From Tanypteryx hageni (lineage: Eukaryota; Arthropoda; Insecta; Odonata; Petaluridae): a stretch of DNA of 64,000 nucleotides. The notes beneath the pieces are model-generated. The model searched no databases and was not told the DNA's origin. It saw nothing but the letters and a program-made list of their open reading frames with translations. Below, in pieces: positions 44,135 to 54,640 of this stretch; position 1 is the first letter of the stretch, and every line of letters begins with the position of its first letter. The stretch spans positions 147,743,173-147,807,172 of the forward strand of contig CM054116.1 in assembly GCA_028673005.1 (NCBI GenBank), in the 5' to 3' direction. A program made the translations under genes and the position numbers.

Positions 44135-46765
44135 AAAGTTTCCCACCCAAGTTCCTTTAACGTATCTGTTACACTATCCTCTCTTCCAAAACGACCCATA
44201 ACAAACCTGGCTGCCTTTCGCTGAACCTTTTCCAATTTATTAATATGTATTCTGTCATGAGGATCCCAGACTCCTGAACAATATTCCAATATAGGCCTTA
44301 CTATTGTTTTGTATGCTAATTCTTTAGCTTTCCTACTACTATGTTTTAAATTTCTCATAACAGTGTTAAGTGCCTTGAAACCCTTTGAAACTATACATTC
44401 TGCCTGAAGACCCCATGCTAAATCTTTCGTAATATGTAGTCCAAGATATTTTATATTATCAACCTTCGGTATTTGTATCCCTTCCATATAGTAAGGAAAA
44501 TTACTCTTTTCCCTTTTCATAGAGAATAGAATATGCTTGCTTTTCTTAACGTTTATTTTCATTTTATTTGAACATACCCAAGACATCAGCTTATCTATGT
44601 CCCTCTGCAGTAAACCTCTGTCGTTTTCATCTTTAATGACTATAAATGATGCAGTCATCTGCGAAAAGTCTCACTTTTGAGGATATTTGACTTGGTAAAT
44701 CATTTATGTAGATTAAGAATAATAACGGTCCTAAAACGCTTCCCTGAGGGACACCTGAGGTGACATCTATTTCATCAGATAAACTAATATCCTAACCCTT
44801 TGTTTTCTATCTGCTAGAAAGGCTTCTATCATCGCACTACCCTTATATCTATTCCTAGTGCGTAAACCTTAGTCAAGAGTAAATCATGAGGTACTACATC
44901 AAATGCTTTCGTTAGATCTATCACTATACCTTCCGCTTCCTGGCTATTGTCTAATGTTTCTGCAATATCTTCACATAACCCTAGCAACTGGAGCTCACAG
45001 GAATGACCCTTTCTGAACCCGGCCTGACCTTCAAATATCATACAATTATTTTCTAAAAACTTTTGTATATAGTCCGCCAGACATTTTTCCATTAATTTGC
45101 AAACAACGGACGTTAGGCTTACTGGTCTATAATTTGCAACTTCTGTCTTATTTCCGTCTTTATAAATAGGTATAACAGTGGCTGATTTCCATTCTAATGG
45201 GATACAACTGTTTGCTAAGGTAACAGTAAAGATGTGATTTAGGTATGGTATAATCGCTTCGCTCCCTAATTTTAATGCTCCTGATGCAATATTATCAAAT
45301 CCTGTGGACTTATGCCAGCGCAGACTCTTTACCTTGTTATTAACAGTATTAAAGCTAAACTCAATTCACGGTCCACTTTCATTTGGTAATCTTACTTTGC
45401 CTAAAGCATAAGTTTTCACTTGGAACACTTTGGAGTACCATTTATTAAATTCGTTTGCCTTTTCTAAGTCGCTTATGATTAATGACCCTTCATTATTTTT
45501 TATATTTTTAATCTTGTCTTTGGTATCCTTCCTTCTTCGTAAATACTTATAGAAGTTGTTGCTATCTTTTGAGTTTAATATATTTAGTAAGTATCTATCA
45601 TGTGCGACCATTTTTTCTTTATTTAAATCTTTTAATAACTGAGTATATGAATCTCGTGAACATCCGCCAGTGTTTAGCTTCCTGTGCACATCTCTTACTT
45701 TCCTTTTCAACCTCCTAATTTTCTTATTGTAAAATTCAGGATCGGGATTGTTTTGAATACATTTTTTGGAACATACTTCTCAGTAGCTTAGAAAATTATT
45801 ATTTTGAATGCATCCCAAATATCATTTACGTTTATTCCTCTTTTTACCCATCTTATGAAATTTTCCCTAAGGTAATTTTGGAAGCCTAGTCTGTCTGCTC
45901 TGTGATATCTCCAAATGACTTGCTTACGATCCCTTTTCACGCGGTCAGTTTCGAACTCCAACTCAGCTAAAACCGCCTTGTGATCACTAATGCCTTGGAA
46001 GGTTTCACAACTCATGAATGAGTCAGACGGTCTTATAAGAAAAATGTCTAAAATATTTTCCCCTCTTGTTGGGATATTGGTTACCTGCTTAAGCCCCCCA
46101 TCGCGTATGAGGTTGTTTACCAGTTCCTGCGCTTTACCTCCTTCCATAGATGGCCCGTCCCAGTTGACCTTGGGGAGATTTAAATCTCCTGCAATTACTA
46201 CTCCGTTGCTAACCGTTCTTTCATTTACGTGGTTATAAAGGGTCTCTAGAATTTCTGTATCCGCCTATGATATTTAAGGCTTTATTACTCTTTCTTCCGT
46301 ATATTTTTACGCACAAAAGTTCACTATGTTCATCAACCCATATTAAATTACTGAGAATTTCATCTTTTACGCATATAAATACACCTCCACCTCTCTGGTT
46401 TCGATCCCTTCTGTAAGTAGTGAACCCGCCTGGAAAGATTTCTTTAGAATCAATATCATTTTTTAACCACGACTCGGTACCGACAATTACATCTGCTTCT
46501 GTTGCCTCAACTAGGCTTGCAAACTCTTTACATTTATTTAAGATACTCCTACAATTTACCTGAAGAATTCTTATTCCCTTACCTGGATTTTTGACTTCTT
46601 TATTATACAATATATGGCCCCCGTCTTCAACGTCTTTCATCATCTTCTTCATGATGTCAGCACCTCTCTGGTCCTCTTCTAGTTTCCCTGCTTGGCGTGT
46701 TGTATTATCTATGCCCCAGTAAATAAAATTGCCACAGGAGTTTTCATGATTAGAAAATTCGCACC
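44135..46765 (-). pseudogene. CR1-like LINE inserted in another LINE
   Basis: Minus-strand ORF2 in several frames. Endonuclease: IRILQVNCRSILNKC, GTESWLKNDID, RRDRNQRGGGVFI, then after a break DLNLPKVNWDGPSM, ILDIFLIRPSD and [71 protein letters not shown] and FADD at 44654-44665. The C-terminal part reaches RPILEYCSGVWDPHD and KVQRKAARFVMG, and stops near LGWETL at the junction. At least five frame breaks or stops. All catalytic motifs are still readable, so it is dead but not old. Confidence 0.82.
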
Positions 46766-46769
46766 CATT

Positions 46770-47115
46770 GTATCTATTGACACATTAAAAATGTTATAAT
46801 ATGCCAAAGTGTGCTCTTATATTTCTCATGAAATTCTACTTTGGGGTAACTCAAGACTGTCTACTCTTCTTGCCAAAATGGCTCCCACCACTCTGCCTCC
46901 CTTATTTTAAATAAACTACCAAACAATTTTAAGGCAATATCATCTCACAATATCATCAAAAACAAGGTCAAAAACTTATTGTTAAGCAAATGTTATTACA
47001 GTGTGAGTTAATTTCTATCAGATAGTTTCTAAATAATGTAGGAAATTTTTGTTTTATGTAAATGTGTTATGACCTACTACAGATCATGTATTTCTTTTGA
47101 CCATATGGAATGAAT
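46770..47115 (+). pseudogene. Jockey-like LINE, C-terminal part and 3' end
   Basis: LKMLYYAKVCSYISHEILLW and, in the next frame, a LLSKCYYSV-like segment are the usual C-terminus of the RT type seen at 43748-44130. They lie on the same strand after the inserted LINE. More than 100 residues between the parts are missing, so an additional deletion occurred. Confidence 0.6.
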
Positions 47116-47979
47116 ATATAATTATATACATAATATCCTCATTCTGTCTGTCTGTCCTTCGGCGTGTGTGTGTGCGCGCGTGCGTGCTTGTGTGTGTGTA
47201 TGTGATAGATCTTTTGTGGGTGCTCTAACTCAAAAACTATTAATCAAGTCAACAAGAAATTTTATATTTAACATTTTAATAAACATCACAAGAACTGATT
47301 AGTTTTTGGTAAAAATCGGTCAACCAGAAGTGGGTGTTTACTCTTGTCACTTATCCGTTATTTTAAAATATTTGTTTTAATATTCGATAAATGTAAACAT
47401 GTACCAGAATAAAAGTTGTAGGATATTTAATTTTCTACAATCTTTGTTTGAAACATTTTTCAATATAATGCATTGTTTAAAAGATATCTTATATTTTTAG
47501 CTGCCACCATCACGCCACCTACTGACGACTTGGTTAACAAATGACGCTTAGTTACATCTTAGTAATGCTCCTTTTTCTTTTACTTATTGTTGGAGCTTTG
47601 TGGCTATTTCCAATATCAGAAGCCTATAGTTGGAGTTTAATTCTGTTCTTCGTAGTCTAAAATTTCCTCGCTGTTTCTTAAAATATTTATTATGATGCAA
47701 CCTATTTGGATTTTTTAGAAATATTACAGATATGGAGAAAGTCATGTGGTAGCCACATCAGAGTTTTTTCACTTGCAGGCTGTTTTCTTTTGCAAAATTA
47801 AATTAGAAGTAATTGACCTACTATCTTCAGAGAGACACCATTTATAAAGAAAAATAAACAGATTCTTATTCTTATAGTCGACTGTTGCCTTCGGTTCGAA
47901 ATTGCTCAAGCTATATGTTTAAATCACGTTTATTGGAAAATTTTAAGCTTTTTAAAGATATGTTCTCTTGATGACCATG
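47116..47979. other. Spacer with GT/GC microsatellite
   Basis: GTGTGT/GCGCGC repeats at about 47164-47205. No gene recognised. Confidence 0.5.
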
Positions 47980-48566
47980 TAAGAAATTATTACCTACAAC
48001 ATCAAAACATCGCAAGAATAAGATATTTTATAGTTTAAGCTGTCGAATAAAGTAAAAACGGAGAAATTCGGTCCATATTTACGTTTTTAATGAAAGAAAG
48101 AAATATACCTTGCACCTTGAAAAATCAAAACTCCTGTGTAAACATATGGAAAAATATAATCGTCTCCCGGAGTCGAATCCGGGACACTTCCGTAAACGAA
48201 AATTGGTTTCTCGGGTTCTCTTGGTTGGCAGAAACAAAATGGCATGTACAGCATTTCTCTATGACAAACTGTCCAAGAGATAAAAGGCGAGACGGACGGA
48301 CAGACAGACATTGAGTAATTATATATAATGATATTAATTTTATTAGTCTAATTTACCTTCAAATTTGACGGGATTATCATAAAAGTATTCCCAATATATT
48401 TAATTTCGATATGAAAAATCGGTAAGATATGCTATGATCTAGTTTGGCTTTCATGCACAATCAAACCACTGTTTATGAAAGTTATATTTGTTTTGATTAT
48501 ATTGTTTTAATTATATTGTTTAATTAATTAGTAGTAGAGGCGCCAAATGATTATCCAAATATTTGC
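47980..48566 (-). repeat. 587-bp inverted repeat, left arm
   Basis: This is the reverse complement of 50436-51022 with, as far as I can read, one substitution (near 48409). It includes a GTCT/GTCC repeat, a T-arm-like CCCGGATTCGACTCCGGG on the complementary strand, and ATTATATATAATGATA. The encoded frames are mirror images and meaningless. Near identity implies a very recent duplication, gene conversion between arms, or an assembly artefact. Confidence 0.9.
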
Positions 48567-48738
48567 TGAGAATGAAAGGAAAATCGAAATAATAAGATAT
48601 GATTCATAAAGAAATAACTGAAATTTACTTGAAATATTTGAGCAAATTATAAGTTGGTGGAATAAAGTGATCCGAAGATCCTATGCAGACAGGCATAAGC
48701 TGTAAAGTTGGGAATAATTTTGAAACGAGAAAAAAGTC

Positions 48739-48802
48739 TGCTATGACCGGGAATCGAACCCGGGTCTTCCACTTGCCGGGCGGATATTGAACTATCGTAG
48801 CA
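48739..48802 (-). other. tRNA-like pseudogene (Gly-type promoter boxes)
   Basis: On the minus strand TGCTACG and CATAGCA pair at six of seven acceptor positions, the T arm CCGGG-TTCGATT-CCCGG is perfect, and TCCGC/GTGGA form an anticodon stem around CCGGCAA (position 33 is C, anticodon position GGC). The D loop has lost about six bases that are present in the partner copy at 48862-48893 (AGTTCAATGGTAGAAT). It is a tRNA-derived sequence, perhaps a SINE head, and not a functional tRNA. Confidence 0.5.
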
Positions 48803-48893
48803 GATCATTTTTCTCATTTCTGAACGCGGATGTTTTCTTGGTTGGGACAGAAATAAAAATGATCTGCTACAATAGTTCAATGGTAGAATATCC
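48782..48893. repeat. Inverted pair of tRNA 5' halves
   Basis: 48782-48812 and 48855-48893 are inverted copies of the tRNA-like 5' half (ATGATCTGCTACAATAGTTC type) separated by about 42 bases. The right copy leads straight into Penelope coding sequence. Confidence 0.7.
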
Positions 48894-48894
48894 C

Positions 48895-50142
48895 AAGAAT
48901 ATCTTCCCAAGTGTACCTCTGGAAGAAACATCCCAAATTTTAAAATCATTGTTACTAAAACAAAATTTTTCTGATGAAATTGTCCTCGAATATTTACAAC
49001 TTACTAATTTATGCATGTCACAGAACGTTTTTTTATTCAAAAATGAAATTTACAAACAAACACAAGGAAATTCTATGGGAAACCCCTTATCTCCTTTTTT
49101 AGCCAACATTTTCATGTCCTCTTTTGAAAACGATTGCAAAAAAATTTCATTACTTTCCAGATATATGGTTGAGGTACGTGGATGACATATTCACAATCTT
49201 TGATTTAAAGAAACAAAATGTAGATGAATTTGTTAATCAGTTAAACAACATATATCCTTCAATCAAGTTCTCTTATGAACTTCAAGAAAACAACACCTTG
49301 CCATTTTTGGACTTGCTTATCATAAATAATAGACAACACATTGAGTTTGACATTTTTAGAAAACCTACACATACTGATAACTTTATTCCTAACAACTCCT
49401 TTCACCCTATGAACCAAAAAATAGCTGTGTTTCAATTTTTAACACACAGATTATGTAACATCCCCCTCAGTAAAATCAGATATGCAAAGGAACTTAAACA
49501 CATAAAACAAATTGCCGCTAAACTTGGATATGATAATAATTTAATTAATAAATTAGTGAGAAAACATAACTTTAATAAAACCTTGTCCAATGCCACTTCC
49601 CTCAAATTAGACAACAAAAAAGAGGACAAATATGTAAAATTGCCTTATTTTCCACCATTAAACTGAGGCTTGAACAAAATTTTTAACATAAGAATTATAC
49701 CATAACATATACAAATCCTTATAATTTGAAAAATTTACTGGGCAGTACAAAAGACAGAACAGAATTTTTGAACAAGTCCGGTATTTATAAAATACAATGC
49801 TCACACTGCGACCAAAAGTACATAGGACAAACAAGAAGGAAACTAATAACACGCTTCAAGGAACACATGGCTCACTATAAATATAATCGTTTTGAAAAAT
49901 CAAGCGTTGCCAACCACATCTATGAAACAGGTCATAGTATACACGTAAACGATTTAACACTGATAACTTCAGCCAATAACTCACTAAACTCGTTAGAAAA
50001 CCTTCACATTTACAAAAACCGCGATACACTTATGAACACGGACACAGATTTCAACAAGACCCTATACAAATTGACAGATTTAAACGACACACACGCCGAA
50101 AAATCTTTCCGCGCTTCACTTGTTTCTCGGTCGTCTTCTTAA
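48895..50142 (+). pseudogene. Penelope-like RT and GIY-YIG endonuclease, broken
   Basis: RT from 48895: FLFKNEIYKQTQGNSMGNPL is the motif before the catalytic loop; a one-base slip in the A-run at 49137-49144 shifts the frame; then WLRYVDDIFTIF carries the catalytic YVDD (49175-49186), LPFLDLLI follows, and the thumb ends at the stop 49664-49666. About 20 codons are missing or shifted before the next open part (49726-50142): SGIYKIQCSHCDQKYIGQT with R and H downstream is the GIY-YIG nuclease. The RT fingers are absent. The linker lacks the CCHH-type Cys cluster of copy 1. Confidence 0.82.
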
Positions 50143-50197
50143 TACTTTCCGTTTCAAACCTAGCAGTTGGCTCCCAGTCACTGTTGAAACAGGTTTT

Positions 50198-50238
50198 ACC
50201 CCTGACGATGCCCACCTTGTGGGCGAAATGCATTGGGT
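50198..50238 (+). ncRNA. Hammerhead-ribozyme-like motif (minimal type)
   Basis: In order: ACCC (stem I), CTGACGA core, one extra T, GCCCAC-CTT-GTGGGC (perfect six-pair stem II), GAAA, TGCATT, GGGT (stem I partner). Stem III would be only one or two pairs with the palindromic TGCA, and cleavage would follow ATT at 50234. Such minimal hammerheads that act as dimers are known from Penelope-like terminal repeats. The extra base between the core and stem II is atypical. The homologous repeat at 26298 begins right where cleavage is predicted. Confidence 0.55.
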
Positions 50239-50435
50239 TTTGTAACCCTCTAATTGTTTGGCTAAAGGAGTATTTCACCTTTATTAATCTTAGCCAAAGT
50301 TATTGAGCTACTATCAATTACCTATTTTTATAGTTATTTTCATAGTTTTTTGAAGTGCATCTTATAAATAAGTGGAGTAATAAATTCGAATCGCATATAT
50401 GAATCACGCAAAAAGCCATTCCTTGACATGCAAAT

Positions 50436-51022
50436 GCAAATATTTGGATAATCATTTGGCGCCTCTACTACTAATTAATTAAACAATATAATTAAAACAA
50501 TATAATCAAAACAAATATAACTTTCATAAACAGTGGTTTGATTGTGCATGAAAGCCAAACTAGATCATAGCATATCTTACCGATTTTTCATATCGAAGTT
50601 AAATATATTGGGAATACTTTTATGATAATCCCGTCAAATTTGAAGGTAAATTAGACTAATAAAATTAATATCATTATATATAATTACTCAATGTCTGTCT
50701 GTCCGTCCGTCTCGCCTTTTATCTCTTGGACAGTTTGTCATAGAGAAATGCTGTACATGCCATTTTGTTTCTGCCAACCAAGAGAACCCGAGAAACCAAT
50801 TTTCGTTTACGGAAGTGTCCCGGATTCGACTCCGGGAGACGATTATATTTTTCCATATGTTTACACAGGAGTTTTGATTTTTCAAGGTGCAAGGTATATT
50901 TCTTTCTTTCATTAAAAACGTAAATATGGACCGAATTTCTCCGTTTTTACTTTATTCGACAGCTTAAACTATAAAATATCTTATTCTTGCGATGTTTTGA
51001 TGTTGTAGGTAATAATTTCTTA
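50436..51022 (+). repeat. 587-bp inverted repeat, right arm
   Basis: Partner of 47980-48566. The outer flanks (ATGACCATG on the left, GAAACACGC on the right) show no duplication, and the inner flanks differ too, so the arms are not bounded by an obvious transposon end. Confidence 0.9.
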
Positions 51023-52299
51023 GAAACACGCATTTCTTTACGAAATTTTATGGCTTTTTCGTACTCTTTCCGGGTGTAGCCAAGGCGACCCACATTGTTG
51101 CCTTCGATTGAATTAGCGTCTATTAAGCCTTCAAATAGCCCAAATAATTACGTTATTCACTTCGCGCTGTTTATGAAGCATCGAAATTATAGTTGTAGTA
51201 ATGTCAAACTTAATAGATTGCAACGTTAATAATTAAAGATTATTATTATTCAGTAAACTGCGTGTGGGCTGTGGGCATTTTTAACGATTGACCAAAAGAA
51301 AAAAATCTTCTTTCTTCATTTCAATACTGGAATGTGACCTTTCTCGAATGAGAGAGACAATTAAAATTGCACATATAAATTATAAAAACAAACGACATTC
51401 AAAATATCAGTTGTCTAATTTTATATGGAAAAATTGGTTATTATTACTTTTAAACGTGCAGATTTCTGACTGACTTCGCAAAAGTTTTTGCGGGTACCAC
51501 TAGTTATAATAATAATAATAGTATTGTCATCTCTGTATGATATGGCGTTGCTAATGAGTAGTATAAGTAAACTTATACTTTATAACCTACAGGCATTATT
51601 GTATTTTATGATCATATTTTTCAACTCTTGCTGTAATAACAATAATAATAATATTTTATTATCCGTGTGACCATACAAAAAATATTTCAGGTATAGGAGT
51701 CGTCAAAAGAGAAAAACTGGATACACACAAGTGATAAACATTCAAATACAACAATGAATTGGAATACCAAGCAAACAAGAATACCATATACCTATACATG
51801 AATGTACTGTTATTTCTTTTATATTTATCATATGGCTACTATATTGCACATATGTTCTCCTGACTTATCCAATGTCAAAACTATGATGACCGCTGGACTA
51901 ATAAATGCTTATGCAGGGCGATCTGATTCACGAAAGTTGAAATACGAAAACTTGGACATGAGCCGATTGCCAGGGAATTAGGAAATTACGGATAATTGCG
52001 TCAATTTAGGTAATCTATTTTTATCTTATAGTTTTATAGACATTTTTGAAACTACTGTTAAACAAATTAAGGCAATTCATGAATTTAGGTAATATTTGTG
52101 TGCTTTGGTGGTTATATTTTATATCAAATGCAATAAGTTTATTACTGTTTTGTAACTACAACTTCAATGAATATGTATTTGATTTAATGTAACATTTTAC
52201 TATATTTATTTTATTTGTGCTATTATATGTTTTATATATCTTTGTAAATGGGTAACTTACTACCAGTGTATTATGATTAAATTAAATTAAATTAAATTT
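51023..52299. other. AT-rich spacer with small repeats
   Basis: ATA triplet runs near 51506-51523 and 51636-51651, and four or five AAATT units at 52276-52299. No gene seen. Confidence 0.5.
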
Positions 52300-52476
52300 T
52301 GCAGAAAATTATAAATATACTGCTAATACTCATGGAATTTATTATTTAATACATATCGGCTCCACTTAGTTGAAGTGCTGTTGCTCTGAAGATCACGTTA
52401 TTTTATTTACGAGTTTCGATCTTCGCGTATGGTGATTTTTTTAAAGCGCTTGCAGTATGCAAGCACCGACAACTCG
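52300..52476 (+). mobile_element. Helitron family B, 3' end fragment
   Basis: GTATGGTGATTTTTTTAAAG, then the stem-loop GCTTGCAGTATGCAAGC (52449-52465) and CACCGACAACTCG with T outside. The last 100 bases match copy 2 of family B read on its own strand. The 5' part is not recognised. Confidence 0.6.
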
Positions 52477-52710
52477 TATATATAACTGGCGAAGTCAATC
52501 TAAAAGTTGGTAACAAATGAGATGAGTGAAGAAGAAGAGGGTGTTGAGGGGAGGTTGGAACACCCGAATTGGATATAACTCATGCGAGGACTGAGGCTAA
52601 ACATATAGTATGAGAAAGAAGCAACTCCCGAGCTATCTGCAGTCGGTTTATACTGCACTCGCGCATTACATAATGAAAGGACAGCCTTATGAGTGCATCT
52701 AACGCAGGGT

Positions 52711-52790
52711 CAACCTATATAGGAAGAGGCCAACCTATATAGGAAGAGGCCAACCTATATAGGAAGAGGCCAACCTATATAGGAAGAGGC
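52711..52790. repeat. 20-bp tandem repeat, four units
   Basis: CAACCTATATAGGAAGAGGC four times with no visible divergence. Each unit contains the palindrome CCTATATAGG. Confidence 0.95.
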
Positions 52791-52799
52791 CCACCATTG

Positions 52800-53903
52800 A
52801 AACCGGCTGCGAACGTCTTTAACCCCAACCTTTCATTTTACATGTAATTTCATTACTAATGTAACCGATGGCCAAGCCTACTTTGCTGGTGGCGCCCCCC
52901 CCCCCCTACACATACAGTCTGAGGAGCCTTGCGGTAAGGGTTCTCCGTCATTCATAGGCCCTTTAGCCATAAGGATAAAGCATCGTCGATTGGATGCGAG
53001 CGCATTATTTCTGGGGGCGTCTCCTCGCAAAGGCTTCTAACATGGTGCATAAGTTATTAAATCGTTTCTATAGGTTCAAGACCGCTGATATTAGTAATTA
53101 GAACACTTAATTGCCAGTCTGATTCGATACTTTTCTGTTGTTAAGCAATGGCTGATCAAATCGTTACCGGAGCTTTTACTACTTTTACTCACTTTTTACT
53201 TTTACTCGTTGTTTTAAAAGAAGTCCCGTAATATAGCGACACACCTACGGATGTCACCCATTCGAAGTTAAATTACGCATTAATTTTGAGCGAATACTTA
53301 CGAGAACTCGTTAGATATTAAATGTAACAGCCGCTGCTTGTATTTGATAGTGTGTTAGGCGAGGGCCTCCTCCGAACGCCATTTACGCAGAGCCGTATAT
53401 ATTACATGCATTACGAGAATAATGTTTAACTTCAAATAGCGGCTAAGGAGCTACACATATACATATAACAGTCGCGGTTCGACCTTGGAACTCCTCGCCT
53501 TCCGACCTCGCCTAATTCAATAAGATCAAGCTCCTCGGAGAACAGTGCTGTTGAATTGGCGAGGTCGAGGACCAATAATTCAATGTACAAGAAATGATCA
53601 GCTGACATGTCGGGTATAATTGGATTACCTGCACGCGTTGCCCATCAAGCCTCGTTCCCACGACTTTCTGCTTCATCTTTTGGGAGAATCGATGCAATAA
53701 ACGAAGATCGGCGTATCCGAGGCAACCAACACACGCGAGTTTCCGCCTGCGACTAATCGCACGGCATTCTCCGGAGGTACGCTTCGGCAGCAGCGGTAGA
53801 TGGCTACCCGAGGATCATTCATACACGCACACACACGCGATATAATAAACGTCTTCGAATCATCACTCGCGATATTTTTTCTCCGCGTCGAACGATCGTG
53901 AAG
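52800..53903. other. Mixed-composition spacer, no gene
   Basis: A run of about 13 C at 52897-52910. GC rises from about 53450. Nothing coding is recognised. Confidence 0.45.
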
Positions 53904-53942
53904 ATGGAGGAACAAAAACAGATTCCACCGCTCTGTTTTAAG
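53904..53942 (+). CDS. Candidate first coding exon of a host gene
   Basis: ATG opens MEEQKQIPPLCFK, ending at AAG directly before GTACGT, a good splice donor in phase 0. GC/CpG-rich sequence surrounds it, as around a promoter. The frame continues into low-complexity sequence if unspliced. No further exon is identified, so this rests on the start, donor and composition only. Confidence 0.22.
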
Positions 53943-54065
53943 GTACGTCACGGAAGAGCCACCGGTCTCAACCGAACACGAACGCCGCCACCTCCAGGAT
54001 ACGTGCACTCGCTGCACCCGATCGCTGCCCTCCGACCACGACGACTGAATCACGCGTCGCTGTTA

Positions 54066-54090
54066 TCTCTCTCTCTCTCTCTCTCTCTTC
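54066..54090. repeat. TC microsatellite
   Basis: About twelve CT units. It gives the Ser-Leu repeats of an otherwise meaningless frame. Confidence 0.9.
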
Positions 54091-54332
54091 CCCTCACTCG
54101 CTCCGTGGGGCGGTGGCGCGGTGGGGCCGGCTTAGCAAAGCCGCACGGCCTCACACCCTCACACTCACACGCCCACGATCATTTTACGACCGAAAGGCTT
54201 ACGATATAGCGCGCGACGTTGCCAAATGTATCGACGAAAGCATAAGATTCGCTCTTCTGTCCCGTTCTGCCATCGGTTCACCGCCAGGAGTACGTCTTTC
54301 ATTTCAATTCAATTCATATATGAACTGTAGAT

Positions 54333-54640
54333 CAGGGGTCGGCAACCTTTCTCGCGGGCCACATTCAAAATAGTGAATGCTCCAGAGGGCCGCATTGGAA
54401 GCCACGAGAGCTTCGTGTAGTCGCGTAATCGAACTCCAAATGAATAATTTTAAAATCGAAATGCACGGGAGACTTGAACGATTCTTTAATGTAATTCATG
54501 TCCGCTAATGAGTTTTTAGTGTTTGAAATTTCGGACAAAATTCTTCATTATGTTTGTTTTAGAGGTGGTTAATAGTTTCATCCAGGGAATTCACCTCTTC
54601 TCACTCCCTGCCGGCCACATAAAGAGACCAAACGCATTTA
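54333..54640. mobile_element. hAT MITE, one end only
   Basis: CAGGGGTCGGCAACCTTTCT at 54333 matches the terminus of the MITE at 42609-42928, followed by GGGCCACATTCA and GGGCCGCATT, typical of this MITE group. A second GCCGGCCACATAAAG near 54609 suggests the inner right part, but the right terminus is missing. Confidence 0.55.

Larger units (their letters stand above)
48895..50330 (+). mobile_element. 5'-truncated Penelope-like element (copy 2)
   Basis: It starts inside the RT, joined directly to a tRNA-like half, and contains the RT palm, thumb and GIY-YIG domain, then a hammerhead-like motif and the terminal-repeat sequence also found at 26245-26350. It belongs to a different lineage from copy 1 (lower GC, different linker). 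It lies between the two 587-bp inverted arms. Confidence 0.8.

Noticed and set aside
44135..46765. A host gene encoding an EN-RT-like protein
   Set aside because: Multiple frame breaks, both catalytic domains of a LINE, and insertion within another LINE show it is a dead retrotransposon.
48087..48314. Identical 74-codon frames on both inverted arms (also 50688-50915)
   Set aside because: They are mirror copies of non-coding repeat DNA with a GTCT run and a T-arm-like motif; no domain.
53898..54373. Long frames through the GC-rich patch
   Set aside because: Ser-Leu repeats from TC microsatellite and low-complexity Pro/Arg stretches; only the short ATG-to-donor part was kept as a weak exon candidate.
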